Shown here: one piece after another, positions 51,685-59,447 of the stretch
Position numbering within the stretch: the stretch's first letter is position 1
Layout: the number at the start of each line of letters is the position of its first letter
From: Gramella jeungdoensis
GTDB taxonomy: Bacteria; Bacteroidota; Bacteroidia; Flavobacteriales; Flavobacteriaceae
NCBI RefSeq assembly: GCF_023805255.1
Contig: NZ_JAMSCK010000004.1
Coordinates: forward strand, 248,001-312,000
Direction: 5' to 3'
Length of the DNA stretch: 64,000 bases
Position numbers and translations under genes: made by a program
Notes under the pieces: model-generated
What the model was told of the DNA's origin: nothing
What the model saw: only the letters and a program-made list of their open reading frames with translations
The model's database searches: none

Positions 51685-52116
51685 ATGAGTCAAGTAAAGC
51701 AAAATGACACCGTTAAGGTACATTACACAGGGAAGTTAGAAGACGGCCAGGTTTTCGATAGTTCAGTGCAACGAGGAGAACCAATAGAGTTTACTCTTGG
51801 TCAGGGTCAACTTATCCCAGGTTTTGAGAAAGGCCTTATCGATATGGAAGTAAATGAAAAAAAGACCATCAGTATACCAAAAGATGAAGCATATGGAGAT
51901 CCTAAAGCTGAGCTTATCCAGGAAGTTGAAAAGAGTCAGTTACCTGAAGAGCTTAAGCCGGAAGTAGGAATGCCTTTAGTTTCTAAAGGACCTGACGGCC
52001 GTGAGATCAATCTAGTTGTTAGTGAAGTGAAGGATGACAGTATCGTAGTAGATGCTAATCACCCGCTAGCAGGAAAAGATCTTATTTTTGATCTTGAAGT
52101 AATTGAGATCAAATAA
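51685..52116 (+). CDS. FKBP-type peptidyl-prolyl isomerase (SlyD-like)
   Basis: A 143-residue cytoplasmic FKBP with an inserted chaperone flap: VKVHYTGKLEDGQVFDSS (about 9-26), LGQGQLIPGFEKGLIDMEVNEKKT (about 38-61), then the IF/flap segment (about 65-125) and the closing strand NHPLAGKDLIFDLEVIEIK. The insert and the compact barrel are typical of SlyD/FkpB proteins, which fold proteins and catalyse proline isomerisation. It lacks SlyD's histidine-rich metal tail. It has its own promoter and a strong terminator. Confidence 0.94.
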   Translation: MSQVKQNDTVKVHYTGKLEDGQVFDSSVQRGEPIEFTLGQGQLIPGFEKGLIDMEVNEKKTISIPKDEAYGDPKAELIQEVEKSQLPEELKPEVGMPLVSKGPDGREINLVVSEVKDDSIVVDANHPLAGKDLIFDLEVIEIK

Positions 52117-52139
52117 TTTCAATTATATAGCAATAGGAA

Positions 52140-52168
52140 AGCCCGGAATAATACTCCGGGCTTTTTTT
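52140..52168 (+). terminator. intrinsic terminator of the FKBP gene
   Basis: An 8-bp perfect stem AGCCCGGA / TCCGGGCT with a 7-nt loop, followed by seven T residues, 23 bp after the stop. Confidence 0.92.
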
Positions 52169-52265
52169 ATGGATAAACGCCATGTTTTAGGTTAAGATTT
52201 TTATAATTCTTTTCTCCTTTTAGCCTTCATTAGTAACTTAGATAGCAATCACTAAAAATTAAATT

Positions 52266-52676
52266 ATGAAAAGAAAAGGATCTGCTATATGGAATGGCTC
52301 GCTAAAGGAAGGAAATGGTACGGTAAGTCTTGAAAGCGGTGTACTTAAGGATGCTCAGTATTCGTTTAAGTCCCGTTTTGAAAACGGAAAAGGCACAAAC
52401 CCGGAAGAACTGGTAGGAGCGGCACATGCGGGATGCTTTAGCATGCAGCTTTCGGCATTTTTGAGCGAAGAAGGTTTTGAACCCGATAAGATTGAAACCA
52501 CTTCTGAAATCACTTTTGAAGATGGAACAGTAAAGCGTTCTCATCTTATTCTTACTGGTACCGTTCCAGGCATTGATAAGGATAAGTTTGAGGAGATCGC
52601 CAACAAAGCAAAAGAAAAATGCCCAATCTCCAGACTTCTTAAAGCCGAGATCACTCTGGAATACGATCTTAAATAG
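52266..52676 (+). CDS. OsmC-family peroxiredoxin
   Basis: A 136-residue OsmC/OhrA-type protein reducing organic hydroperoxides with a cysteine pair. The first redox Cys is in [16 protein letters not shown] (about 52-67) and the second in [11 protein letters not shown] (about 117-127), both in the expected positions. [19 protein letters not shown] at the N terminus fits the OsmC subgroup. It is cytoplasmic and monocistronic, convergent with the N-formylglutamate amidohydrolase gene. Confidence 0.93.
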   Translation: MKRKGSAIWNGSLKEGNGTVSLESGVLKDAQYSFKSRFENGKGTNPEELVGAAHAGCFSMQLSAFLSEEGFEPDKIETTSEITFEDGTVKRSHLILTGTVPGIDKDKFEEIANKAKEKCPISRLLKAEITLEYDLK

Positions 52677-52703
52677 ATAAAAATCATCTTGACTCAATTT
52701 TGG

Positions 52704-52730
52704 AAAGCCTCAACTCTGGGGCTTTTCCTT
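52704..52730 (+). terminator. probable terminator after the OsmC gene
   Basis: Stem AAAGCCT / GGGCTTT (one T-G pair) with an 8-nt loop and a following TTTTCCTTTTTT run. It overlaps the last codons of the convergent amidohydrolase gene, which ends at 52710. Confidence 0.55.
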
Positions 52731-53411
52731 TTTTAAAAGTTCACTCAGGCCAGAAAAAACTATAGATTTTATTTCGGGAGACATCATTTCATTCTGAACC
52801 CATGCCTGATTCACTTCAATCTCAATACCCAGGTAATCTCGCGGAAATAGCTTTCTCAGCGAAGTAGTAAATCCATCCGCCTTTCCTAAATATGGATAGT
52901 TGAATCGAACTCTTATCTCAGGTTTTTGAAGTTTTATTTGTGTTTTAAAATCCCTGCAAAATTGTTTTTCCTCTATTTTCCCGGGGTCATATAATAAACC
53001 TATATCACAATCTCTTTTTACGCCGTTTAATACCGGAGTAAAACTATGAATTGATAAATGCAGGACTTTCACTCCAGATCTAACATATTTTGTGATCTCA
53101 TCCTGGATTATTTGCCTGTAGGGGTAATAATACGATTTAAGAATATTTTCTTTTTCCTCTTTATCGAGACCAGTCGAAAACCGGGAAAACAATTTCCTGT
53201 GGTGCGCAGACCGGTTAGTTTCTACAAGTAATCTGCCAACAAGCTGAGCCTTACTGAAATCGGCAAGATCTTCAAGTTCTTTGAAGAGATCAAAAGCTCC
53301 GGCATCGTATGCCTCATGTGTTCGTAATATTCCAGGATCATTTTCGAACAGTCTCCTGTATGGTTCAGGAATGTTGGAAACTGCATGTTCACAGGTTAAA
53401 ATGACTTTCAT
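52710..53411 (-). CDS. N-formylglutamate amidohydrolase-like protein
   Basis: A 233-residue hydrolase of the N-formylglutamate amidohydrolase family (zinc-dependent). The N terminus VILTCEHAVSNIPEPYR has the Glu-His pair, HLSIHSFTP (about 115-123) gives a further His, and RSAHHRKLF adds a His pair. Classic members release formate or an acyl group from N-acyl glutamate. It is the last gene of a three-gene unit with RimK-like and GCS2-like ligases; its start overlaps the upstream stop by 4 bp. In that context it may hydrolyse a peptide product or a pre-activated amide rather than a histidine-degradation intermediate. Confidence 0.85.
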   Translation of the reverse strand: MKVILTCEHAVSNIPEPYRRLFENDPGILRTHEAYDAGAFDLFKELEDLADFSKAQLVGRLLVETNRSAHHRKLFSRFSTGLDKEEKENILKSYYYPYRQIIQDEITKYVRSGVKVLHLSIHSFTPVLNGVKRDCDIGLLYDPGKIEEKQFCRDFKTQIKLQKPEIRVRFNYPYLGKADGFTTSLRKLFPRDYLGIEIEVNQAWVQNEMMSPEIKSIVFSGLSELLKKEKPQS

Positions 53412-54628
53412 GGCCTGAACATCCTGTTACTTTCAAGGCATTCACCTAACTTGGAGTAAACCTTAATAATATTTTCTGGGGCAAAGTCATTACGAAGAGC
53501 TTTTAAAATCCTACTGGCCAGGCTTCCATTCTGTAGAATAAATTCAATATGTTTCCTGTGATTTTCGCTTAGCTCCTCTCCTACCAGACTATAAAGTTTT
53601 TTCCAGATCGTCCTTACATCACTGGCCTTATCCAGGTCGAATACAGCCAGGTACATCTTATTCGTGATAAGCGTATTCTCAGCATCTTTAATCACTTCAT
53701 CAAAGATCTCAAAAAGATCATCTTCATGCCAGCTTTTCTGGTCTTCGATAGAAACCAGTTCTTCTCCAACCAGCAATTTCAATGCTTCAACGATAAAAGC
53801 CGCAATGGCGATATCTGCCGAAGGATTCTCTTGAATATCAATAATGCGAATTTCAATGGCATTCCTATCAAATCTGGAAATAGCTCCCCTCGAATTTAAA
53901 AAATGATGGTCGAGTAAATTTTCATTATCATAAGGCTTGATTGCTGTTGTTATCGGTTCAAAAATAGTCCTATAATAGGCATCCTTTGTGAAGACCTGTT
54001 CTGGAATCACCTTTCCCGTCATTTGGGGAATTTCCTTCTGATTGGTCTTGTAGTAATGCATACGGGTATCCTTGAACCCTGTGTATTTTGCGTCCAGAAC
54101 TGGAGAACTGGCTGCGAGCCCAGGAATTATAGGTAAAATTAAACGTACTGCTGCATGTAATTTTTCAAATTCAGCATCATCATAAAATGGCAGGTTTATA
54201 TGCATGCTCTGCACATTGCTCCATCCATGGCCTTTACAGTCGAAAATCCGGTTATAAAGAGCATATATTTTGGAGTAATGATGTTTCCATAAATGTGTCT
54301 CGGTATGCGGATCCATTAAAGGATGTGAGGCTCCGGGAAGTAGACAAGTGTCAAATTCTGTCAAGAGCGTATTGATTTCCTTTACGTTCTCTAAAAACAA
54401 ATCCTCCAGGTTCTCCAGATTTTCAGCAGGACCAATAGTCTTGAGCTCCACAACATGAGCTACCAGTTCATTGCTCCATTCAATCTTTCCGTTTTCCACA
54501 TCAGAGGTTAGAGAACCGTTCTTTTTGGTAAGTAATTTATCGACAATGGGATTTACCTTAAGATCTGAATTACGAACAAGCATGTACTCAAGTTCTATCC
54601 CGTAAACTTCAAAAAGATGATATGCCAT
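53408..54628 (-). CDS. GCS2-family carboxylate-amine ligase (YbdK-like)
   Basis: A 406-residue ATP-dependent carboxylate-amine ligase of the glutamate-cysteine ligase 2 family. The fold signature at the start is YGIELEYMLV, with the conserved Glu-x-Glu metal ligands; NVQSMHINLPF and RIIDIQENPSADI are the other recognisable motifs (the latter the ATP/Mg site). Substrate may be an amino acid or peptide; gamma-glutamyl-cysteine synthesis is not assured. It follows the RimK-like gene by 1 bp (54630/54628) and overlaps the next by 4 bp. Confidence 0.88.
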   Translation of the reverse strand: MAYHLFEVYGIELEYMLVRNSDLKVNPIVDKLLTKKNGSLTSDVENGKIEWSNELVAHVVELKTIGPAENLENLEDLFLENVKEINTLLTEFDTCLLPGASHPLMDPHTETHLWKHHYSKIYALYNRIFDCKGHGWSNVQSMHINLPFYDDAEFEKLHAAVRLILPIIPGLAASSPVLDAKYTGFKDTRMHYYKTNQKEIPQMTGKVIPEQVFTKDAYYRTIFEPITTAIKPYDNENLLDHHFLNSRGAISRFDRNAIEIRIIDIQENPSADIAIAAFIVEALKLLVGEELVSIEDQKSWHEDDLFEIFDEVIKDAENTLITNKMYLAVFDLDKASDVRTIWKKLYSLVGEELSENHRKHIEFILQNGSLASRILKALRNDFAPENIIKVYSKLGECLESNRMFRP

Positions 54629-54629
54629 A

Positions 54630-56081
54630 TTATTTGTTTTCGAGCCTGTTCTTTAAAGTTCTTAAAATATCATTATAAATCTTATCTCCATAATATGCGT
54701 CCTCTACCCCTGCATCTATATTCGGATTATCATTTATCTCAATAACCAGTGCTTTTCCGTTCACCTCTTTTATATCTACACCATAAAGCCCCTTTCCCAT
54801 CAGTTTAGCGGCTTTTATAGCATTTTTAATGATATTGGAAGGAACTTCTTCAATAGGAAGACAATCTGCGTTTCCATCCTGCTCGGTCTTCTTTTTAGCA
54901 TTCCAGTTATAGATCTGCCAATGACCTTTGGCCATATAGTACCTGCAGGCATAAAATGGTTCACCGTCCAGGATCCCGATTCTCCAGTCATATTCCGAAG
55001 GAGAGAATTCCTGAGCTATCACCAGTTCTGATTTTTTGAGCATTGCAGTCACCATTTCCTCATACTCTCCTTCTGTCATGGCTTTCTTCACTCCAAAAGA
55101 AAATGTGGAATCGGGAGACTTAAGTACCACCGGGACTCCTATCTTTTTGAGTACTGTATTTTTATTATCCTTATGAACAATAACCGTCTTTGGAGTTGGT
55201 ATACCTGCATTTTCCATGGCTTCGGCCATAAAAACCTTATTGCAGCATTTCAGGATGGCATCGGGATAATCTACGATAGCGATATCTTCCTGTTGTGCTT
55301 TTCTGGCAAATGCATAAGCTTCATTGTTCACTTCAGTACTTTGCCTGATGAACAAAGCATCAAAGGCGGAAAGGCGTGAGAGATCTTTAGGTGAGATAAG
55401 CTCGGTATAAAACCCCATTTTCTCTGCCAGCTCTGTAAATTTCCTCAAGGCTCTGACATTACTTGGTGGCGCAATATCTTGTGGATGCACTAAAATAGCC
55501 AGATCATATTCAAAAGTATTGCCGCGAACAGTGTCATATCTCTTTTTTGTAAAATATTGTTCCGCAAAAAGAAGCATGCTCTCTTTATGTTCTTCCGGAA
55601 TCTCAACTTCCGAAATAGCTTTAATACTCTTAATGTTCCATCGGGTGGTGAAATTGAATTTTACGCGTAAAAAAGGGATCTGAAAATGCCTGAAGAACAT
55701 GGCACTTAGTTCTTTATATTTTGCAGCCACGTTCTGGCCAAAATAAATGCTTAAGGTGAATTCCTGTGATTTTATATTCTTAAGAGAACGCTGGATAAGA
55801 TCATCAAATTCCTCCGAAACTATCTTTACAAGCCGGGGTTCGCCCAGGTCTACTAAATTCTTAACGGTAGGTATTGCCAGATGCCCTCGTGCTTCTGCAA
55901 GCAAAGATACATAATAGCCTTTTGATTGATATGAATAATCTTTGCAAAGATTGAATATCCTGGCTTTCTTAAGTTTCGAAAACTCAGGATTAGTGAGATA
56001 CTCCCGGGATGAAATCACCTTTAAATGTTCAGAAGAAATTGTCCAGGTTTCGGGATGATTTACAACAATATATTTATTCAT
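54630..56081 (-). CDS. RimK-type ATP-grasp ligase with N-terminal RLAN domain
   Basis: A 483-residue protein, start ATG 56081 (MNKYIVVNHPETWTISS); the frame also opens with TTG at 56105, but this lies within the promoter box. Residues about 1-190 match the RimK-like ATP-grasp N-terminal (RLAN) domain. About 270-480 is an ATP-grasp fold: VPVVLKSPDSTFSFGVKKA and VIEINDNPNIDAGVED, the latter with the Mg-binding ENDNPN motif. It ligates a carboxylate to an amine through acyl phosphate, such as glutamate addition. It heads the unit with the GCS2 and N-formylglutamate genes. Confidence 0.88.
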   Translation of the reverse strand: MNKYIVVNHPETWTISSEHLKVISSREYLTNPEFSKLKKARIFNLCKDYSYQSKGYYVSLLAEARGHLAIPTVKNLVDLGEPRLVKIVSEEFDDLIQRSLKNIKSQEFTLSIYFGQNVAAKYKELSAMFFRHFQIPFLRVKFNFTTRWNIKSIKAISEVEIPEEHKESMLLFAEQYFTKKRYDTVRGNTFEYDLAILVHPQDIAPPSNVRALRKFTELAEKMGFYTELISPKDLSRLSAFDALFIRQSTEVNNEAYAFARKAQQEDIAIVDYPDAILKCCNKVFMAEAMENAGIPTPKTVIVHKDNKNTVLKKIGVPVVLKSPDSTFSFGVKKAMTEGEYEEMVTAMLKKSELVIAQEFSPSEYDWRIGILDGEPFYACRYYMAKGHWQIYNWNAKKKTEQDGNADCLPIEEVPSNIIKNAIKAAKLMGKGLYGVDIKEVNGKALVIEINDNPNIDAGVEDAYYGDKIYNDILRTLKNRLENK

Positions 56082-56102
56082 TAAAGAATGAAGAATTTTA
56101 TT

Positions 56103-56110
56103 CAAATGTA
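56103..56110 (-). promoter_or_regulatory. -7 box for the amide-ligase operon
   Basis: On the minus strand TACATTTG, exact to TAnnTTTG, ends 22 bp before ATG 56081. A TTTT lies 22 bp upstream in the -33 position. Presence of this box rules against the TTG start at 56105. Confidence 0.5.
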
Positions 56111-56199
56111 GATTAAAAACCGATCAGAATTTAAAATTTAAGTTCAGCTTAATATTAATTCTTAAATTCAGGCCTTCAAACCAAATTTACAGTACAAAC

Positions 56200-57486
56200 A
56201 TGCGATTTAAAATTATTGGAATACTCCTCTTTTTAGGCTCATTTATGGCAAATTCACAGAATACAGATAGCGAGATCATTGAAAAAGCGAAACGCATTCA
56301 TGAAAAAGTGATCACCATAGACACCCATAATGACATCAATGTAAATAATTTTACTGCCACTAAAAATTATACTATGGATCTGGGCACCCAGGTAAACCTT
56401 CCTAAAATGGAAGCTGGTGGTCTTGATGTTACGTGGCTTATTGTTTATACCGGCCAGGGAGAACTTAACGAGGAAGGATATGCAGCCGCATACGAAAATG
56501 CCATTCAGAAATTTGATGCTATCCACCGTCTTACGGAAGAAATAGCTCCTGAGAAAATAGGACTTGCAACCAACTCTGATGAGGTAAGAAAACTAGTTAG
56601 TGAAGGAAAGAAAGTAGCCATGATAGGGGTTGAAAATGCATATCCGGTAGCTGAAGATCTGAGCAGAATAAAGGAATTTTATGATCGTGGCGCGCGCTAT
56701 ATGTCATTATCCCATAACGGCCATAGCCAGTTCTGTGACTCTAATACGGGTGAGGAAAATAACGAATGGTTGCACGGAGGTTTAAGCGAACTGGGTAAAA
56801 AGGCAGTGGCTGAAATGAACAAATGGGGTATTATGATAGATGTATCTCACCCCAGCAAAGAGGCTATAAAACAAATGTTCGAGCTTTCTAAAGCTCCTTT
56901 AATTGCCTCACATTCTTCGGCCAGGGCTCTTTGCGATCACAGCAGGAACCTGGACGATGAACTTCTCGCTCTTTTCATGAAACATGGCGGGGTTGTGCAA
57001 ACCGTAGCCTTCAGCGCATACCTGAATACGGAAAAACACAATGCTTTTGAAGAAGCCAGTAAGGAGATCTTTGAGAAAAAAGCACAGGAAATGAATTTTG
57101 AGATCCTGCCAAGAGAAAGCATTTCAGAACTTAGTGAAGAAGATCAGGACGAATATTATGAGGAATATCGAGAGGTAAGACAGTCTTCTGCTTCAGAGAT
57201 TGTAGAGCTCAAGAAAGAAATAGATCCTGTTGATGTATCAGACTTTGTTGACCATATAGACTATCTCGTTCAAAAAATAGGAATAGACCATGTTGGAATT
57301 AGTTCCGATTTTGATGGAGGAGGAGGAATTGATGGCTGGGATGATGCTTCTGAAACCCTGAATGTGACCGTTGAACTTGTGAAAAGAGGTTATTCTGAAC
57401 AGGAGATAGCCAAATTATGGGGTGAAAACCTGCTCAGGGTTCTAGATGAAGTACAGGAAGTATCGAGAAAAATGCAAAAATCCTAA
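56200..57486 (+). CDS. secreted membrane dipeptidase (M19)
   Basis: A 428-residue exported metallo-dipeptidase. Signal peptide at about 1-19 (GSFMANSQNT). The TIM-barrel metal ligands are visible: IDTHNDINV (His and Asp), GVENAYPV (Glu), SLSHNGHSQFCDS and DVSHPS (His), and SSDFDGGGGIDG near the end with the substrate Asp. Renal dipeptidase homologues hydrolyse D- or L-dipeptides and beta-lactams. It is convergent with the next gene with no gap (57486/57487) and is 118 bp from the divergent RimK-like start. Confidence 0.93.
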   Translation: MRFKIIGILLFLGSFMANSQNTDSEIIEKAKRIHEKVITIDTHNDINVNNFTATKNYTMDLGTQVNLPKMEAGGLDVTWLIVYTGQGELNEEGYAAAYENAIQKFDAIHRLTEEIAPEKIGLATNSDEVRKLVSEGKKVAMIGVENAYPVAEDLSRIKEFYDRGARYMSLSHNGHSQFCDSNTGEENNEWLHGGLSELGKKAVAEMNKWGIMIDVSHPSKEAIKQMFELSKAPLIASHSSARALCDHSRNLDDELLALFMKHGGVVQTVAFSAYLNTEKHNAFEEASKEIFEKKAQEMNFEILPRESISELSEEDQDEYYEEYREVRQSSASEIVELKKEIDPVDVSDFVDHIDYLVQKIGIDHVGISSDFDGGGGIDGWDDASETLNVTVELVKRGYSEQEIAKLWGENLLRVLDEVQEVSRKMQKS

Positions 57487-58341
57487 TTATAATAACTTTA
57501 TCTCAATAATAGAAGGAGTTCCAAGGTTGCCTTCATTGGAAACAAATAATCTTCCGGAAGGACTAAAACAAATTCCTTCCGGCTGAGGGAATTCTGAAGG
57601 ATCCAGTAAATGGATCCTTTTTATTTTTCCTGTATCCCTGTTAACGACCAGTATTTTCTGAAACTCCGCATCCAGGATATAAAGATCTCTGGTGGTTGGA
57701 TGAAAACAAATATCTGAAGGCCTGATAAGTTTACGGGGATTGCTGGTATTGAAAACATCGAATTCTGGATCATCATAATTTACTTTTAAAACAGGTTCCA
57801 TATCTAAAACACCAGTCACAGGATCAAACGAATAGATTCCTTTATAATCACCCTGGTTATCCAGATTTCGGTCCTTTACCGATATCCATAAATCACCGGA
57901 ACCTGAAGCCGCAGCACCCTCAATATTGTTTCGGTATTCAAATTTAAGCTGTATATCTTCTGAGTTCTCTTCCTGCCCATTAATATCTTCAACTCTTACC
58001 AGTCTACCGTTGCTCTCTGCAACCCAGTAATTGTCATCCAAACGGGTTATGGCTTCATAATCCCCAGGGCCTCCAAACTTATATCGTTTAATTATTTTTG
58101 AACTTTTCAGATCATAGATAAAGATTATTCCATCTTCATCCTGAATACAGGCAATTTCCTCGTTACCGGCCCATTCCATCCCTGAGACTTCCTGTAGTTC
58201 AGTTGGTAGATCCCATTTCCGAACGGTCTCATAACTTTTTTCAGCATCTTCAAAATCATAATCGTATTCCTCATAAATCGCATAAATCGCCCCGGCGAGT
58301 ATCAAAACTGTTATAACAATTCCTACGGCCCATTTAGTCAT
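57487..58341 (-). CDS. membrane-anchored SdiA-regulated-type beta-propeller protein
   Basis: A 284-residue protein with one N-terminal membrane segment (about 5-24, VGIVITVLILAGAIYAIYEE) and a periplasmic beta-propeller of the SdiA-regulated/YjiK type: repeats such as ELQEVSGMEWAGNEEIACIQDEDG, PRKLIRPSDICFHPTTRDLYILDAE and PQPEGICFSPSGRLFVSNEG. The conserved EGI/DI-FHP blade motifs are evident. Function unknown; the family is linked in enterobacteria to the quorum regulator SdiA only by regulation. No SdiA homologue is visible here. Confidence 0.85.
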   Translation of the reverse strand: MTKWAVGIVITVLILAGAIYAIYEEYDYDFEDAEKSYETVRKWDLPTELQEVSGMEWAGNEEIACIQDEDGIIFIYDLKSSKIIKRYKFGGPGDYEAITRLDDNYWVAESNGRLVRVEDINGQEENSEDIQLKFEYRNNIEGAAASGSGDLWISVKDRNLDNQGDYKGIYSFDPVTGVLDMEPVLKVNYDDPEFDVFNTSNPRKLIRPSDICFHPTTRDLYILDAEFQKILVVNRDTGKIKRIHLLDPSEFPQPEGICFSPSGRLFVSNEGNLGTPSIIEIKLL

Positions 58342-58486
58342 GGAGATCTTTTTTTGGAAGTTAAAATTACAATTATGACTAGCGGTGTCAAAAAGATTAA
58401 CAATACTTTGAACTACCTCAGTTATTTTTAATTGAATGATTTATAGATAATTAAGCTTTTAGTTAAAGTATTGTTAAATAGGTACC

Positions 58487-58520
58487 TTTTATTACATAGT
58501 ACTGTAACAGATATTTTTTG
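58487..58520 (+). promoter_or_regulatory. weak promoter candidate before the microprotein array
   Basis: TTTT at 58487-58490 and TATTTTTTG at 58512-58520, about 21 bp apart, approximate the TTTG/TAnnTTTG pattern with one extra T. A leader of some 40 nt would follow. The only other recognisable feature in the 222-bp gap is a pair of GGTAC tracts (58481-58486 and 58534-58539). Confidence 0.3.
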
Positions 58521-58563
58521 TCGTCGTCTATTAGGTACAAGCAATCATTAAAAAATAGAAATT

Positions 58564-58665
58564 ATGAAAACTTTTTTAAGCAACACCAAAAACAGAAGAT
58601 CTTTTATGAACACAGAGGCCAACTCAAGTACGTTTAGCTTCTCCAACAGAAGAAGATACTTTTAA
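58564..58665 (+). CDS. array microprotein 1 (33 aa, basic)
   Basis: Starts ATG 58564 (MKTFLSNTKNRRSFMNTEAN) and ends SFSNRRRYF then TAA. It has two basic clusters (KNRR and RRR) separated by a Ser/Thr/Asn stretch, and a C-terminal Tyr-Phe. Group A of the array (copies 1-3) shares NTK-RR-FM-TEA. Aligned to copy 2 with no gaps, most differences are conservative, which supports a real coding frame. Charge is strongly positive. No signal peptide or membrane segment. Function unknown. Confidence 0.65.
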   Translation: MKTFLSNTKNRRSFMNTEANSSTFSFSNRRRYF

Positions 58666-58707
58666 TCAAATCATCAATCATTAATCATCAATTAAAATTT
58701 ATCAATC

Positions 58708-58809
58708 ATGACAACTTTAGTAAGCAACACCAAAAGCAGAAGATCTTTTATGACCACAGAAGCCAATTCAAGTCAGTTTAGCTTCTCCAGCAAAAGAAGA
58801 TACTTTTAA
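58708..58809 (+). CDS. array microprotein 2 (33 aa, basic)
   Basis: MTTLVSNTKSRRSFMTTEAN start, ending SFSSKRRYF. Closest relative is copy 1 (10 of 34 codons differ, at least two of them silent). The 5' spacer of 42 nt ends ATCAATC-ATG. Function unknown; the basic and aromatic C terminus is retained. Confidence 0.65.
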   Translation: MTTLVSNTKSRRSFMTTEANSSQFSFSSKRRYF

Positions 58810-58852
58810 TCAAAATCATCATTCATTAATCATCAATTAAAATTTATCAATC

Positions 58853-58954
58853 ATGACAACTTTAGTAAGAAACACCAAGAACAGAAGATTATTTATGAAC
58901 ACAGAGGCAAGTTCTGTTAAAGCAACTATTTTTAGCCGAAGGCGATTTGCCTGA
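58853..58954 (+). CDS. array microprotein 3 (33 aa, basic)
   Basis: MTTLVRNTKNRRLFMNTEAS start and IFSRRRFA end (TGA stop). It keeps the NTK-RR-FM-TEA core of group A, but its C-terminal third differs and ends in Ala like copies 4 and 5, so it bridges the two groups. Confidence 0.64.
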   Translation: MTTLVRNTKNRRLFMNTEASSVKATIFSRRRFA

Positions 58955-58982
58955 TATTTTCAAACTTTAAAATTCATCAATC

Positions 58983-59117
58983 ATGAGAACGCTAGACAGT
59001 ATCATCCAGGATTTTGGTTCAAGTAAAGAAGGAGGTTTAAGTCATCGCAGACCTTTTCTGAACCTTAAGAGTACAACCATTCATTTGAACTGGTACAATC
59101 AAAAACAGATTGCATAA
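58983..59117 (+). CDS. array microprotein 4 (44 aa)
   Basis: MRTLDSIIQDFGSSKEGGLS start, then HRRPFLNLKSTT and a C terminus NWYNQKQIA. The segment HRRPFLNLKSTT aligns with group A's RRSFMNTEANSS, so this is a paralogue with a longer N-terminal region. The terminal basic triplet is weakened to QKQ, which marks it as divergent. Confidence 0.62.
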   Translation: MRTLDSIIQDFGSSKEGGLSHRRPFLNLKSTTIHLNWYNQKQIA

Positions 59118-59153
59118 ATCATCAAATTATCATCAATCAATAATTCATCAATC

Positions 59154-59288
59154 ATGACAATTCTATCTAACATCATCCAGGATTTTGCTACAGGAAGAGA
59201 AGCTAATTTAACTCATCGAAAGCTTTTTCTAAATGCCAAAAGTACCACAAGTAGAATGTGCTGGTACTCAAGAAGGCGATACGCATAA
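59154..59288 (+). CDS. array microprotein 5 (44 aa, basic)
   Basis: MTILSNIIQDFATGREANLT start, HRKLFLNAKSTT core and CWYSRRRYA end. It shares IIQDF and the HR-FLN-KSTT core with copy 4, and the RRRYA-type C terminus with copies 1-3. One Cys. Followed by 40 bp of non-coding sequence and the terminator. Confidence 0.64.
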   Translation: MTILSNIIQDFATGREANLTHRKLFLNAKSTTSRMCWYSRRRYA

Positions 59289-59310
59289 TCCTCAGAAAAA
59301 ATCCCCTCGT

Positions 59311-59331
59311 ATGAAAACTATTTCAACCTAG
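59311..59331 (+). other. six-codon open frame MKTIST
   Basis: ATG at 59311 opens a six-codon frame whose stop overlaps the left arm of the terminator hairpin. The start matches array peptide 1 (MKTF), so it may be a remnant of a sixth copy; by itself it is too short to call a gene. Confidence 0.25.
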
Positions 59332-59356
59332 CCGGTGAACCGCAGTTCACCGGCTA
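59329..59356 (+). terminator. intrinsic terminator of the microprotein array
   Basis: A perfect 12-bp stem TAGCCGGTGAAC / GTTCACCGGCTA with loop CGCA, followed by TAATTTTT. It closes the unit 40 bp after the last peptide and isolates it from PBP1A. Confidence 0.9.
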
Positions 59357-59447
59357 TAATTTTTGGTTAAAAAACATTAAAATAAGCTTAAAATTGAATG
59401 TCCTGCATCAAACATTTGTTTATTTGCAGCTATTACATTCATAATAA

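Larger units (their letters stand above)
58564..59288 (+). repeat. tandem array of five microprotein genes
   Basis: Five related short genes start at 58564, 58708, 58853, 58983 and 59154, with 28-43 bp spacers. The spacers before copies 2 and 3 are nearly identical (42 and 43 nt), and copies 2-5 are all preceded by ATCAATC directly before ATG. Copies 1-3 are 33 codons and copies 4-5 are 44 codons. The array ends at a perfect hairpin at 59329. Confidence 0.8.

Noticed and set aside
58564-59288. Possible CRISPR or satellite-type repeat array
   Set aside because: Repeats are about 130-170 bp apart, vary in length and keep open reading frames with start and stop codons; there are no short identical direct repeats with unique spacers.
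57487-59447. RiPP or bacteriocin gene cluster around the microproteins
   Set aside because: Neighbours are a propeller protein and PBP1A. No LanM/radical SAM/YcaO, protease, ABC exporter or immunity gene is present in the window.
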